Source: Bacteroidota bacterium
GTDB taxonomy: Bacteria > Bacteroidota > Bacteroidia > Chitinophagales > UBA8649
Assembly: GCA_002862745.1 (NCBI GenBank)
Contig: PKDX01000005.1
Coordinates: 1-64,000 of the forward strand
DNA: 64,000 nt
Direction: 5' to 3'
The position numbers were made by a program, and so were the translations under genes. The first letter of the stretch is position 1. Each line of letters begins with the position of its first letter. Under the pieces are notes generated by a model that ran no database searches, was not told the origin of the DNA, and saw only the letters and a program-made list of their open reading frames with translations. This document shows positions 21,541 through 30,616 of the stretch, one piece after another.

Positions 21541-24500
21541 ATGTGTAATAGGATTTCCCTTGCACTTCTCTTTATAGGGTGTGTGGCTGGCGCCTCTGCT
21601 CAGTTGAATAGTAGCGTGCTGAGACAAGGTTCTTGGTATTTTCTAGAAACATCAAGTGATGATGCGTATGTGTTGGATGGAGACCTTTTGTATGGAGACA
21701 TGCAACTTTCCGCGCCAATTCCTTTTGCTACTCTTGGATTGTTTTCGTCTTCTGAGGGTCCTTTACAAGAGGAGAATAGTGCTCATCGTGCAGAAGGATT
21801 ACAAGAACTTCCTACCCACCATGTGGATGAAAACAACAATGGCTTGTTTGATCAAGAAGATGCTATTGTTTTTTATAGTCACGGACCCCATGATTGGATA
21901 CTGGAAGGCGGCGAAGTAAGTCTCAGTTTTAATCACTATTCGGATGTGGCGGGGTTTTTCTTTACGCCAGATCAAGGAAGTGGTCTGCAAGCGACTCAAG
22001 TGACAAGTATTTCATCAACCACGACGGTTGGAGATTATGATTTTCTAGCTTTCTGGAAAGAAGATGATGTTAACCTTTATCGATCAGGAAGGCGTTGGCT
22101 GAGCAATCCTATGACGACAACCAATTCCTCAATATCTTGGAATCTTGATCTTTCAAATAAAGTAAATGCAGCGCCTTTGACTGTAGCACTACGTGTAGCG
22201 AGTGCTTCGGAGAGCAATGCCAATACCCAATTGCGCCTAAATGGCCAAAGTATATCAAATCTTTCTTTACCCCCTTTGGGCAATGGTACTTACCGTGATG
22301 TTGCACGGACGGCATCTACTTCGATTACAACGACAGCATCTTCTGCGCCATCCACCTTCCAATTGACCTATTCAACATCAGATCCACAAGGGAAGGGCTA
22401 CCTAGAAGACATGATATGCCATACTCGGAAAAACCTTATACCAAGCAATGGAAGGCTACGCTTTCGTGATGTGAGCCAAGTCCAATCAGGAGGTAGCGCA
22501 ACGTATGATATCTCTGTTTCTTCGGGTACACCTTGGTTGCTATGGGATGTTACCGTCGCGTATGCTCCATTTAGTATAGAAACAAGTCAATCGGGGAGCT
22601 CCCTTGCATTTGGTGTTGCTACGGATTCGTTAAGAGAGTTCTTGGCTTTTGACCCTTCTCAGCGCACTAGTTTTCCAAGGCCTAGTTATGTAGGGACTGT
22701 ATCTAATCAAAACTTAAGAGGAATAGCCTCTACTGACATGGTTATTGTAACGTCCTCTGCCATGCGATCGGCTGCAGAGACTCTGGCCAACCACCGCGAG
22801 CAGCGCTATGGTTTAGATGTTGAGGTAGTTACCATTGATCAGGTATACAATGAATTTTCTTCGGGACAAGCTGATTTATCAGCCGTACGGGATTTTATGC
22901 GAATGCTCTATAAAAACGCACCGAGCCCCGAGGAACTCCCCCAATACCTATTATTGTTGGGTGACGCTTCATTTGACCCGAAAAACCGTGTCAGCTCAGG
23001 CAGTCGAAACATAATACTCACCTATGAGAGCCCGGAGTCTTTTAACCCTCTACAAACGTATGCGACAGATGACTTTTATGGATTCTTAGATGATGATGAA
23101 GGCTCCAACATTGCCACAACAAGTCAGTCTAGCGATTTGGACATTGCTATCGGGCGTCTTCCAGTGGCAACTAGCCAAGAGGCCATGGACTTGGTTGAGA
23201 AAATTATAGATTATGATGACGGCGGTCATTTTGGTGATTGGCGCAACCGAGTAACCTTTGTTGCAGACGATGAAGACAATGAGCTGCATATGCGTGATGC
23301 GGATGAATTGGCGGATTGGGTAAGGCTTAATCAACCCAGTCTAAACGTCGATAAAATTTACCTTGACGCCTTTGCTCAAGTTAATGCGGCGGGAGGTGAT
23401 CGTTATCCATCGGTGAATGAAGCCATCGACAGGCAACTATTTAAAGGAAGCCTCATTGTGAATTATACGGGCCATGGTGGACCTGAAAATTGGGCGCAGG
23501 AACGCGTCTTTAATCGAGAGGATATGGCCGAACTGACTAATAATGAGCGACTTCCCTTCTTTATCACAGCAACATGCGACTTTTCTGTCTATGATGATCC
23601 TGACGAGATAACTGCGGGAGAGGTTTTGATTACTAATCCCAATGGGGGGGCTATTGCCTTGGTTACCACCTCAAGGCTTGTTTTTTCTTCCAGCAACCGA
23701 ACCATTAACAATAGCTATATAGAGAATTTACTACCCGTTGGTGGAAGTGTACCTGCGATTGGAGAGGCACTTCGGTTGGCCAAAAATGCCATTCCTCAAA
23801 ATGCCAACAACAGGAAGTTCACCTTGCTTGGCGACCCGTGTACTCGGCTAGCCATTCCAAAGTATAGCATTCATACGGTAGCAATTAATGGGAATCCTCC
23901 AGGCAGTTATGATACCTTAAAGGCGCTGTCAGAGGTAACAATTCAAGCGGAAGTCCGTGATGAAAACGATATGCTTTTAACAAGCTTTAATGGGCTTGCT
24001 ATCCCGAGCGTTTATGATAAGGTTTCCGATCTCTCTACGCGTGCCAATGATCCGGACGCCGATATATTTACGTATCAGGCGCAACAGAATTTGCTCTTTA
24101 AGGGTCAATCCTCGGTGAACAATGGCCAATTCACCTTTTCATTTATCGTGCCCAAGGACATTAACTATGCGATTGGCGAAGGAAAGCTAAGTTATTATGC
24201 GAGTCCGAATACAGGAATAATGGATGCTGCCGGTTATGACCAAAGTGTCCTCATTGGAGGAAGCTCGGAGAATCCCATTGTAGATAATGAAGGACCTCAA
24301 GTAGAGGTTTTTATGAATGATGCTGCTTTTCAGTTTGGTGGTCTTACCGATGCCAATCCAACACTATATGTCAAATTGCGCGATGAAAGTGGTCTAAATA
24401 CGGTAGGTAATGGTATTGGCCATGATATTATAGGAACGCTTGATAACAACACACAAGCTCAGTTTGTCTTGAATGACTTTTTTAAATCCGCGTTGGATTC

Positions 24501-24960
24501 GTTTACGCAGGGAGAAGTTTACTACCCGTTAAATAACCTAGAGGATGGAAGGCACAGTATTCGGGTGCGAGCTTGGGATGTGTCCAATAATAGTGGTGAG
24601 GGCTATACTGAATTTGTTGTAGTCTCAGCGCCTCAATTGGCCATTGAACATTTACTCAATGCCCCTAACCCTGTGATGAATTCCACCTCTTTTCTTTTTG
24701 AATTCAATAATCCCGGTGAGGCTGCAGGTCTAGAGGCAAGCATTGAGATTTTTAATGCCTATGGCGAACGCGTTCAAACCCTTGTTTATCCGCTTAGTCC
24801 TCTTGAAGGATATCGTGTTGCTCCAGGCGAGCTCACCTGGGATGGCAGGGATGCTTCGGGAGCTCCGTTAGCCAAGGGCACCTACCTTTATCGCCTACAA
24901 ATTGTTGGAAGTGATGGTAGGAAGGCAGAAGCCTGTGAGAAATTGGTACTTTTACGTTAA
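21541..24960 (+). CDS. porU: T9SS C25-family signal peptidase/sortase PorU
   Basis: C25 catalytic region NYTGHGGPENWAQERVF...LPFFITATCDFSVYDDP; FlgD-like C-terminus GELTWDGRDASGAPLAKGTYLYRL. Start at MCNRISLALLFIGCVAGASAQ (21541) inferred from signal peptide. Confidence 0.92.
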   Translation: MCNRISLALLFIGCVAGASAQLNSSVLRQGSWYFLETSSDDAYVLDGDLLYGDMQLSAPIPFATLGLFSSSEGPLQEENSAHRAEGLQELPTHHVDENNNGLFDQEDAIVFYSHGPHDWILEGGEVSLSFNHYSDVAGFFFTPDQGSGLQATQVTSISSTTTVGDYDFLAFWKEDDVNLYRSGRRWLSNPMTTTNSSISWNLDLSNKVNAAPLTVALRVASASESNANTQLRLNGQSISNLSLPPLGNGTYRDVARTASTSITTTASSAPSTFQLTYSTSDPQGKGYLEDMICHTRKNLIPSNGRLRFRDVSQVQSGGSATYDISVSSGTPWLLWDVTVAYAPFSIETSQSGSSLAFGVATDSLREFLAFDPSQRTSFPRPSYVGTVSNQNLRGIASTDMVIVTSSAMRSAAETLANHREQRYGLDVEVVTIDQVYNEFSSGQADLSAVRDFMRMLYKNAPSPEELPQYLLLLGDASFDPKNRVSSGSRNIILTYESPESFNPLQTYATDDFYGFLDDDEGSNIATTSQSSDLDIAIGRLPVATSQEAMDLVEKIIDYDDGGHFGDWRNRVTFVADDEDNELHMRDADELADWVRLNQPSLNVDKIYLDAFAQVNAAGGDRYPSVNEAIDRQLFKGSLIVNYTGHGGPENWAQERVFNREDMAELTNNERLPFFITATCDFSVYDDPDEITAGEVLITNPNGGAIALVTTSRLVFSSSNRTINNSYIENLLPVGGSVPAIGEALRLAKNAIPQNANNRKFTLLGDPCTRLAIPKYSIHTVAINGNPPGSYDTLKALSEVTIQAEVRDENDMLLTSFNGLAIPSVYDKVSDLSTRANDPDADIFTYQAQQNLLFKGQSSVNNGQFTFSFIVPKDINYAIGEGKLSYYASPNTGIMDAAGYDQSVLIGGSSENPIVDNEGPQVEVFMNDAAFQFGGLTDANPTLYVKLRDESGLNTVGNGIGHDIIGTLDNNTQAQFVLNDFFKSALDSFTQGEVYYPLNNLEDGRHSIRVRAWDVSNNSGEGYTEFVVVSAPQLAIEHLLNAPNPVMNSTSFLFEFNNPGEAAGLEASIEIFNAYGERVQTLVYPLSPLEGYRVAPGELTWDGRDASGAPLAKGTYLYRLQIVGSDGRKAEACEKLVLLR

Positions 24961-24969
24961 CCGAATAGC

Positions 24970-26166
24970 ATGAGATATACAGCAATTATTTTACTATTGA
25001 GTTTGTTTACAACACAGCTCTCCGCTCAAAATGTCGATAATCAAGACATTATTGATGCCAACACCATTACGACAGCCGTTCCCTTTCTTCGAATAAACCC
25101 TGATGCGCGATCGGGAGCCATGGGTGATGTTGGACTAGCCTTAGGGCCGGATGCCAATGCTCTTTTCATTAATCCAGCTCGCATGGCCTTCATAGAAAGT
25201 GAGTATGGGGTGTCAATGACCTTTGTTCCGTGGCTGCGAAACCTTGTTCGAGATGTTTATCTAGCAGACTTAGTGGGTTACTATCGATTACCTAATGCCC
25301 AGACCATTTCGTCTTCAATGCGTTATTTCTCTTTGGGTGAAATTCAGTTCACGGACAATCAGGGAAATTCTCTTGGCACAGGTCAACCCAAGGAGTTTGC
25401 TATGGATTTAAATTATGCGAGAGCTTTTGGCGAAGAGGGAGGGTTTCAAACAGGAGTGGGCGTAGGTCTTCGCTATATCTATTCGAATTTATCGGTGAGC
25501 AGCAATGTAAGCAGTGGTCCTGATATTCGCCCTGGGCATGCTGCGGGGGCTGACGTATCTGTCTTTATGACGAAGCCTTATAAGTTGGATAAGATAAAAG
25601 GGATGGATTTCAACATGGGGCTTGCGATTACCAATATTGGTAGCAAAATGACCTACACTCAAAATGCGGTAAATAAGGATTTCATTCCAACGAATCTTGG
25701 AATAGGGTTCGGTGCAGACCTTCATATTGATGATATTCATAGTGTGGGTATTTACGCGGATGTAAATAAGCTTCTTGTTCCAACACCCGATACCGTAGAC
25801 GCTAACAATGATGGCGTATTTGATTATCGTGAGCGCTCAGTTGTTGGGGGCATGTTTTCCTCGTTTGCCGATGCTCCAGGAGGGTTTAAAGAGGAGTTAA
25901 GAGAGTTTTATGTTGGCGCGGGTGTTGAGTATTGGTATAACAAGCAATTTGCACTGCGCATGGGGTATTTCTATGAGCACCCAACAAAAGGAGCTCGCAA
26001 GTTCTTAAGTGCTGGAGCCGGGGTTAAGTATTCAGTATTCTCCTTGAATTTCGCGTATTTAATTCCTACTTCTTCCAATAGAAATCCACTTGACAATACG
26101 TTACGATTTAGTTTGCTCTTTGAATTTAACAAGGATAGTGAGGCAGCACCCCTTGGTGTGCAATAA
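24970..26166 (+). CDS. porV: T9SS outer membrane channel protein PorV
   Basis: VPFLRINPDARSGAMGDVGLALGPDANALFINPARMAF; follows porU. Confidence 0.93.
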   Translation: MRYTAIILLLSLFTTQLSAQNVDNQDIIDANTITTAVPFLRINPDARSGAMGDVGLALGPDANALFINPARMAFIESEYGVSMTFVPWLRNLVRDVYLADLVGYYRLPNAQTISSSMRYFSLGEIQFTDNQGNSLGTGQPKEFAMDLNYARAFGEEGGFQTGVGVGLRYIYSNLSVSSNVSSGPDIRPGHAAGADVSVFMTKPYKLDKIKGMDFNMGLAITNIGSKMTYTQNAVNKDFIPTNLGIGFGADLHIDDIHSVGIYADVNKLLVPTPDTVDANNDGVFDYRERSVVGGMFSSFADAPGGFKEELREFYVGAGVEYWYNKQFALRMGYFYEHPTKGARKFLSAGAGVKYSVFSLNFAYLIPTSSNRNPLDNTLRFSLLFEFNKDSEAAPLGVQ

Positions 26167-26176
26167 TTAAGGCCCT

Positions 26177-27424
26177 ATGTCAAACGATTATGTTCGGTTC
26201 ATAGGTCGTCCTCCCTCTGTATTTTATCGTTGGGGTTTATTCAGCTTGTTTGTGCTTTTTTTGGCAAGTATCCTTGTCAGTTTGGTCATGGAGGTCCCCA
26301 AAAAGGTAAAGGCTCCGGCAGATGTTACCGCTGCTGAAGCGTCAAGTCCTATTGTTGTAAACTATACAGGTTTAGTCCATGAGGTGTACTGTACGGAAGG
26401 TTCTTTCGTCAATGAAGGTGATCTTCTTTTTCGCCTAGCCTCTGAGGCTGACTATAGTGATGTTCTTTCATTAGAAGCATGGCTAAATTCAACGGACTCT
26501 TCGGACAATAGGCCGCCTTTGCCCAAGCAACTTTCTTTAGGAAGTGATCAATTATCCGATGCCTATATGAAGCTTCGGCGCCTAGTTGATTTGACGGCTT
26601 TTGGTCAAGATTCTCTTGGCATGGCGCTTCACAAACAGGGCATTGAAGAGCAAATCTCAGCCTTGGAAGGGGTTAGCCGACAGATCAAGCGTCAACAAAG
26701 CTTATGTTACGATGTGTTGGAAAGCCTTAATGATCAATTAGCTGATTGGGAATCGCGTTTAGCCGAAGGCCTTGTTTCTGAGCGGGAAGTCGAGACCTAT
26801 CGCATTCAAGTAAAAGAAAAGAGAGAGACATGTGCTCGATTTTCCAGAAGCCTAGAGGATAATAAAGCGCTGATTGAGGGACTGCGCAGAGAAATCACGG
26901 ACTTAGAGGTTAATGACCTGACCACAAAGGCAGAAGACAAAACAGAAGAGCTATTGGCTTGCGAAAACCTCCGTGTAGCCATCAATGCCTGGAAAGAACG
27001 CTATTTAATTTCTGCTAAAACATCGGGTTTACTGACCCTAAGTAATGAGGACTTGATAGGTTCGGCGCTTTCCAAAGATCAAGTCATTGGTGAAATCCTG
27101 CAAGATGGAGCCTCAGCACAGGTCTATGCCTTTATCCCTGTCTCTTCTATTGACGAGGTCCGAATCGGACAAGAGGTACAAGTAATTATTGAAGGATTTA
27201 GTCTGCGTGAATATGGTAAGCTTGAAGGGTCGGTTATCGCTATACGCCCTACGCTCGAAGAGGATAAAATGCATCAACGCATTGAGATAAGCTTAAAAAA
27301 TGGATTAACCACTTCGAAGGGAAAAGCCATAGAATACCGCCCCTCCTACCGAGCGGAGGCAATCATTGTTACTGAGAGAACACCCATATTGTTTCGTCTG
27401 CTTGACGAGTTAAGAGGGTCATAA
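26177..27424 (+). CDS. HlyD-family periplasmic adaptor (type I / bacteriocin exporter type)
   Basis: N-terminal TM, biotinyl-lipoyl-like SSPIVVNYTGLVHEVYCTEGSFVNEGDLLFRL, long coiled coil, ISAKTSGLLTL...GQEVQVIIEGFSLREYGKLEGSV. Confidence 0.85.
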   Translation: MSNDYVRFIGRPPSVFYRWGLFSLFVLFLASILVSLVMEVPKKVKAPADVTAAEASSPIVVNYTGLVHEVYCTEGSFVNEGDLLFRLASEADYSDVLSLEAWLNSTDSSDNRPPLPKQLSLGSDQLSDAYMKLRRLVDLTAFGQDSLGMALHKQGIEEQISALEGVSRQIKRQQSLCYDVLESLNDQLADWESRLAEGLVSEREVETYRIQVKEKRETCARFSRSLEDNKALIEGLRREITDLEVNDLTTKAEDKTEELLACENLRVAINAWKERYLISAKTSGLLTLSNEDLIGSALSKDQVIGEILQDGASAQVYAFIPVSSIDEVRIGQEVQVIIEGFSLREYGKLEGSVIAIRPTLEEDKMHQRIEISLKNGLTTSKGKAIEYRPSYRAEAIIVTERTPILFRLLDELRGS

Positions 27425-27555
27425 AACAAAGGCTTAGTGGCGTCCCAATACGCAGTTTTTTCTGACTGTAAAATTCTCTTTATCGGCACCTTCTTATGAC
27501 GTTAGAATAAGAATAATTTTGGGGGATACACCATCTTTGTAGGGTTATTTAAAGC

Positions 27556-28629
27556 ATGAAACAGTCAACGTCCTTTTCTTCATCGATTCAAAAACCAGTA
27601 CGCATTTGGTTGCTACTCGGCCTCGTTATGGTCTTGGGGCAAATCTTTATAGGCGGTGTAACACGACTTACGGATAGCGGATTAAGCATCACCGAGTGGG
27701 AAGTGGTTTCAGGAGTCTTGCCACCACTTAATGCCACGCAATGGGATGAGGCCTTTGGTGCGTATAAGGTGGCCGCAAGCCGACAGCACGAGGTGCTTCA
27801 TGCAACAATGAGCCTCGCAGAATTTAAATGGATTTATTTCTGGGAATATTTTCACCGTCTTTGGGCACGATGTATAGGCTTGGTATTTATCATTCCCTTT
27901 GTATGGTTTTTGATAAAAGGCTGGATTCCTGGATGGCTTAGTAAGCGATTGGGATGGGTTATTCTCTTGGCTGCAGCCCAAGCTATTATGGGATGGATCA
28001 TGGTAAAAAGTGGACTTAATGATGACACAAGAACATGGGTCAGTGCCTATAAGTTAGTCTATCATCTATCGCTTGCAACTATTTTACTTGGTATTCTCTA
28101 CAACACCTATCTCCATGCTCAATACGGAAGTCAACCCAAGGACTTCGGACGCACGAAGGACGACAAGGTCTTTTACCTAAGCGGTGGACTTTTATTGACG
28201 CAAATCGTCTTAGGTGGATTTATGGCAGGTATGCGTGCGGGACTGATTCATAATGTGTGGCCTGTAGTATTAGATATCGAGGGTTTTCTCCAGCTTTTCT
28301 CCTATGATGCTGCCAACTGGACAAATTATGAAGCGAATATTGCAGTCAAAGCGTGGGTGCAGGCAGCACACCGTTCGACGGCAATTGTTCTTGTTATTGT
28401 GTTCGTTTACTTGGCCAAGCGTTACGTAAAGGACCATAGCTCTTCGGTTAAGGCATTGACATTGTTCTTAGGTATTCAATACGGTCTCGGTGTGCTTACT
28501 TTGGTTTATGCCGTGGGATCCATACCTCTCCTGTATGGAAGCCTTCATCAGCTGGTTGCCATGGGGCTTGTTATGTGTTTTCTACACCTGCATTATGCAG
28601 TGCGTCTCATGCATCACTCCCGATTATAG
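27556..28629 (+). CDS. COX15/CtaA family heme A synthase
   Basis: QIFIGGVTRLTDSGLSITEWEVVSGVLPP, WEYFHRLWAR, VQAAHRSTAI, GSLHQLVA. Confidence 0.93.
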   Translation: MKQSTSFSSSIQKPVRIWLLLGLVMVLGQIFIGGVTRLTDSGLSITEWEVVSGVLPPLNATQWDEAFGAYKVAASRQHEVLHATMSLAEFKWIYFWEYFHRLWARCIGLVFIIPFVWFLIKGWIPGWLSKRLGWVILLAAAQAIMGWIMVKSGLNDDTRTWVSAYKLVYHLSLATILLGILYNTYLHAQYGSQPKDFGRTKDDKVFYLSGGLLLTQIVLGGFMAGMRAGLIHNVWPVVLDIEGFLQLFSYDAANWTNYEANIAVKAWVQAAHRSTAIVLVIVFVYLAKRYVKDHSSSVKALTLFLGIQYGLGVLTLVYAVGSIPLLYGSLHQLVAMGLVMCFLHLHYAVRLMHHSRL

Positions 28630-29868
28630 CCCGTTAAGTACGGGAGACTCCTTGCTTATATGGAATGAAATACCGACCTCTTCTAAACGTTTCATAATCG
28701 CCTGTCCAAAGGATTTATCTTTTACTTCTACTCCTAACAAGGCACTTGAATACCCATTAATGGCTTTAGAGTTGCTGTATCGACTAAAGGATACAAGTCC
28801 TTCGTGTTCTTTTTCGATGATGGACAAAATGGAAGCAAAGCTCCCTGAGATTTGAGGAACTTCGACGCGTACATAGAATTTAGTGCCCTCGTAGAGCTTA
28901 GCTCGTTCAATAATTTCTTGGATGCGGTAGATATCATTGTTGCCCCCGCTTACAATGCATACCACAGTTTTGCCTGTTAGGTCAATATTCATTTGATATA
29001 ATCCAGCAACTGCCAAAATTCCAGCGGGCTCTGCAATGATTCCATCTTCATTATACATTTCAATAAGGGCAGAACATATCGCTCCTTCCGAAGCGGTAAG
29101 CATTTGAAGTTTGAGCTGTCGACAAATCTCAAAATTGGTTTTGCCAATGGTGGCCACAGAGGCACCATCTACAAATTTGCTAATTGAGGGTAGCGTAACC
29201 ACCTTGTTTTGTTTCATGGCCTCACTCATGCTCGCGGCTTCAGCGGGTTCAACACCAAAGAGTTGTGCACCTGGAGCTGCTTGAGCCATCACGGACCCTA
29301 CTCCTGACAGTAAGCCACCCCCCCCAACACAAATGGAGACGACATCAGGATTTTTCCCTAATTGCTCAATAATTTCAAGACCCATAGTTCCTTGTCCCAA
29401 GATTACATCGCGGTCATTAAATGGATGTACAAAAGGAATGCCGTCCTGTTCGGCAAGACGCAGTGCATAATGATACGCTTCGTCATAGGTTTCCCCGTGT
29501 AGCTGAATTTCAATCCACTTCCCCCCAAAACTTTCAACCTTAGAAATTTTCTGTTGAGGGGTTGTCTCGGGCATAATAATGAGCCCATTAATATTTAGCG
29601 AAGCACAGCTTAGAGCAACACCCTGGGCGTGGTTTCCTGCGCTGGCGCAGATAACCTGTTCAACATCTTCTTGTTGAGAAAGGGTCAGGAGTTTGTTATA
29701 CGCCCCTCTAATTTTATAGGATCGTACCTGTTGAAGGTCCTCTCTTTTTAAATAGATATCGGCCTTAAAGTGGTTGGACAGTCGAGTGCTGCGCTCCAAA
29801 GGTGTTTCTGAAAGCAGTGCAGCGATTCGTTGTTGGGCCTGTTTAAATTCATCAAGCGTCGGTAGCAT
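28624..29868 (-). CDS. ilvA: Threonine ammonia-lyase
   Basis: LKREDLQQVRSYKIRGAYNKL, ICASAGNHAQGVA, CVGGGGLLSGVG; ACT-like C-terminus. Confidence 0.95.
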   Translation of the reverse strand: MLPTLDEFKQAQQRIAALLSETPLERSTRLSNHFKADIYLKREDLQQVRSYKIRGAYNKLLTLSQQEDVEQVICASAGNHAQGVALSCASLNINGLIIMPETTPQQKISKVESFGGKWIEIQLHGETYDEAYHYALRLAEQDGIPFVHPFNDRDVILGQGTMGLEIIEQLGKNPDVVSICVGGGGLLSGVGSVMAQAAPGAQLFGVEPAEAASMSEAMKQNKVVTLPSISKFVDGASVATIGKTNFEICRQLKLQMLTASEGAICSALIEMYNEDGIIAEPAGILAVAGLYQMNIDLTGKTVVCIVSGGNNDIYRIQEIIERAKLYEGTKFYVRVEVPQISGSFASILSIIEKEHEGLVSFSRYSNSKAINGYSSALLGVEVKDKSFGQAIMKRLEEVGISFHISKESPVLNGL

Positions 29869-30610
29869 CGTTTAGTTTTATAGATACAAGATAGGTGTCG
29901 GATGCTGGTGCTGCTAAAATAGTGATATGTTGTTCTTGTATGAGTTCGAGTAGGCTAAGAAAATTATAGACTAGTTCTAAACGAGATGTTGCTTGCGATA
30001 AAATTTTCTCAACTTCGATGGCCTTTCCTTTCTTTGATAGCCATTGTCTTACCCATTGCTTTTTTTCCTTTAAGGTAAAGGCGGCTTCTTTTATCTCATG
30101 CTTTGGAGCATTGCGATATTTCTGTTGCTGCAACAGGCGCACATAGGCTCGGTGTAAGGCGTTAAGTGATGGGCTTTCTAGAGGAATGGCCTCTCTTTGT
30201 AGGGCTTCTGCAAGCTGACGCCCTACTTCTGGATTTTGACCGCGGCGTGCATATAAGGCCCTTGTGTCGGCTAATTCTTTTAACCATTCACTGGCCTCCT
30301 TATATTGCTGATAGACAAGAAGTTGATGGGCTAGGCTTTGCCTGGGATCTTCACTACCTTCTTCTATTTCTTGATTGTAGCGCGGCAAGAGGGTTTTAGA
30401 CTTAATGCGAATCAGACTAGCTGCCATAACGATAAAGTCACTAGCTAAGCTTATGTCAAGCCGCTTTGCCTCTTCGATATATGTTAAAAAATCCTCAGTA
30501 ATCTTTGCAATCGGAATGTCGTGTATATCAATTTCATCGCGCTTGATAAAAAATAAGAGAAGGTCAAATGGTCCCTCGAAAATTGGAAGTTCAATGGAAT
30601 ACTGCTCCAT
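29852..30610 (-). CDS. scpA: Segregation and condensation protein A
   Basis: FEGPFDLLLFFIKRDEIDIHDIPIAKITEDFL, SDFIVMAASLIRIKSKTLLP. Confidence 0.95.
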   Translation of the reverse strand: MEQYSIELPIFEGPFDLLLFFIKRDEIDIHDIPIAKITEDFLTYIEEAKRLDISLASDFIVMAASLIRIKSKTLLPRYNQEIEEGSEDPRQSLAHQLLVYQQYKEASEWLKELADTRALYARRGQNPEVGRQLAEALQREAIPLESPSLNALHRAYVRLLQQQKYRNAPKHEIKEAAFTLKEKKQWVRQWLSKKGKAIEVEKILSQATSRLELVYNFLSLLELIQEQHITILAAPASDTYLVSIKLNDATDA

Positions 30611-30616
30611 AATTTT

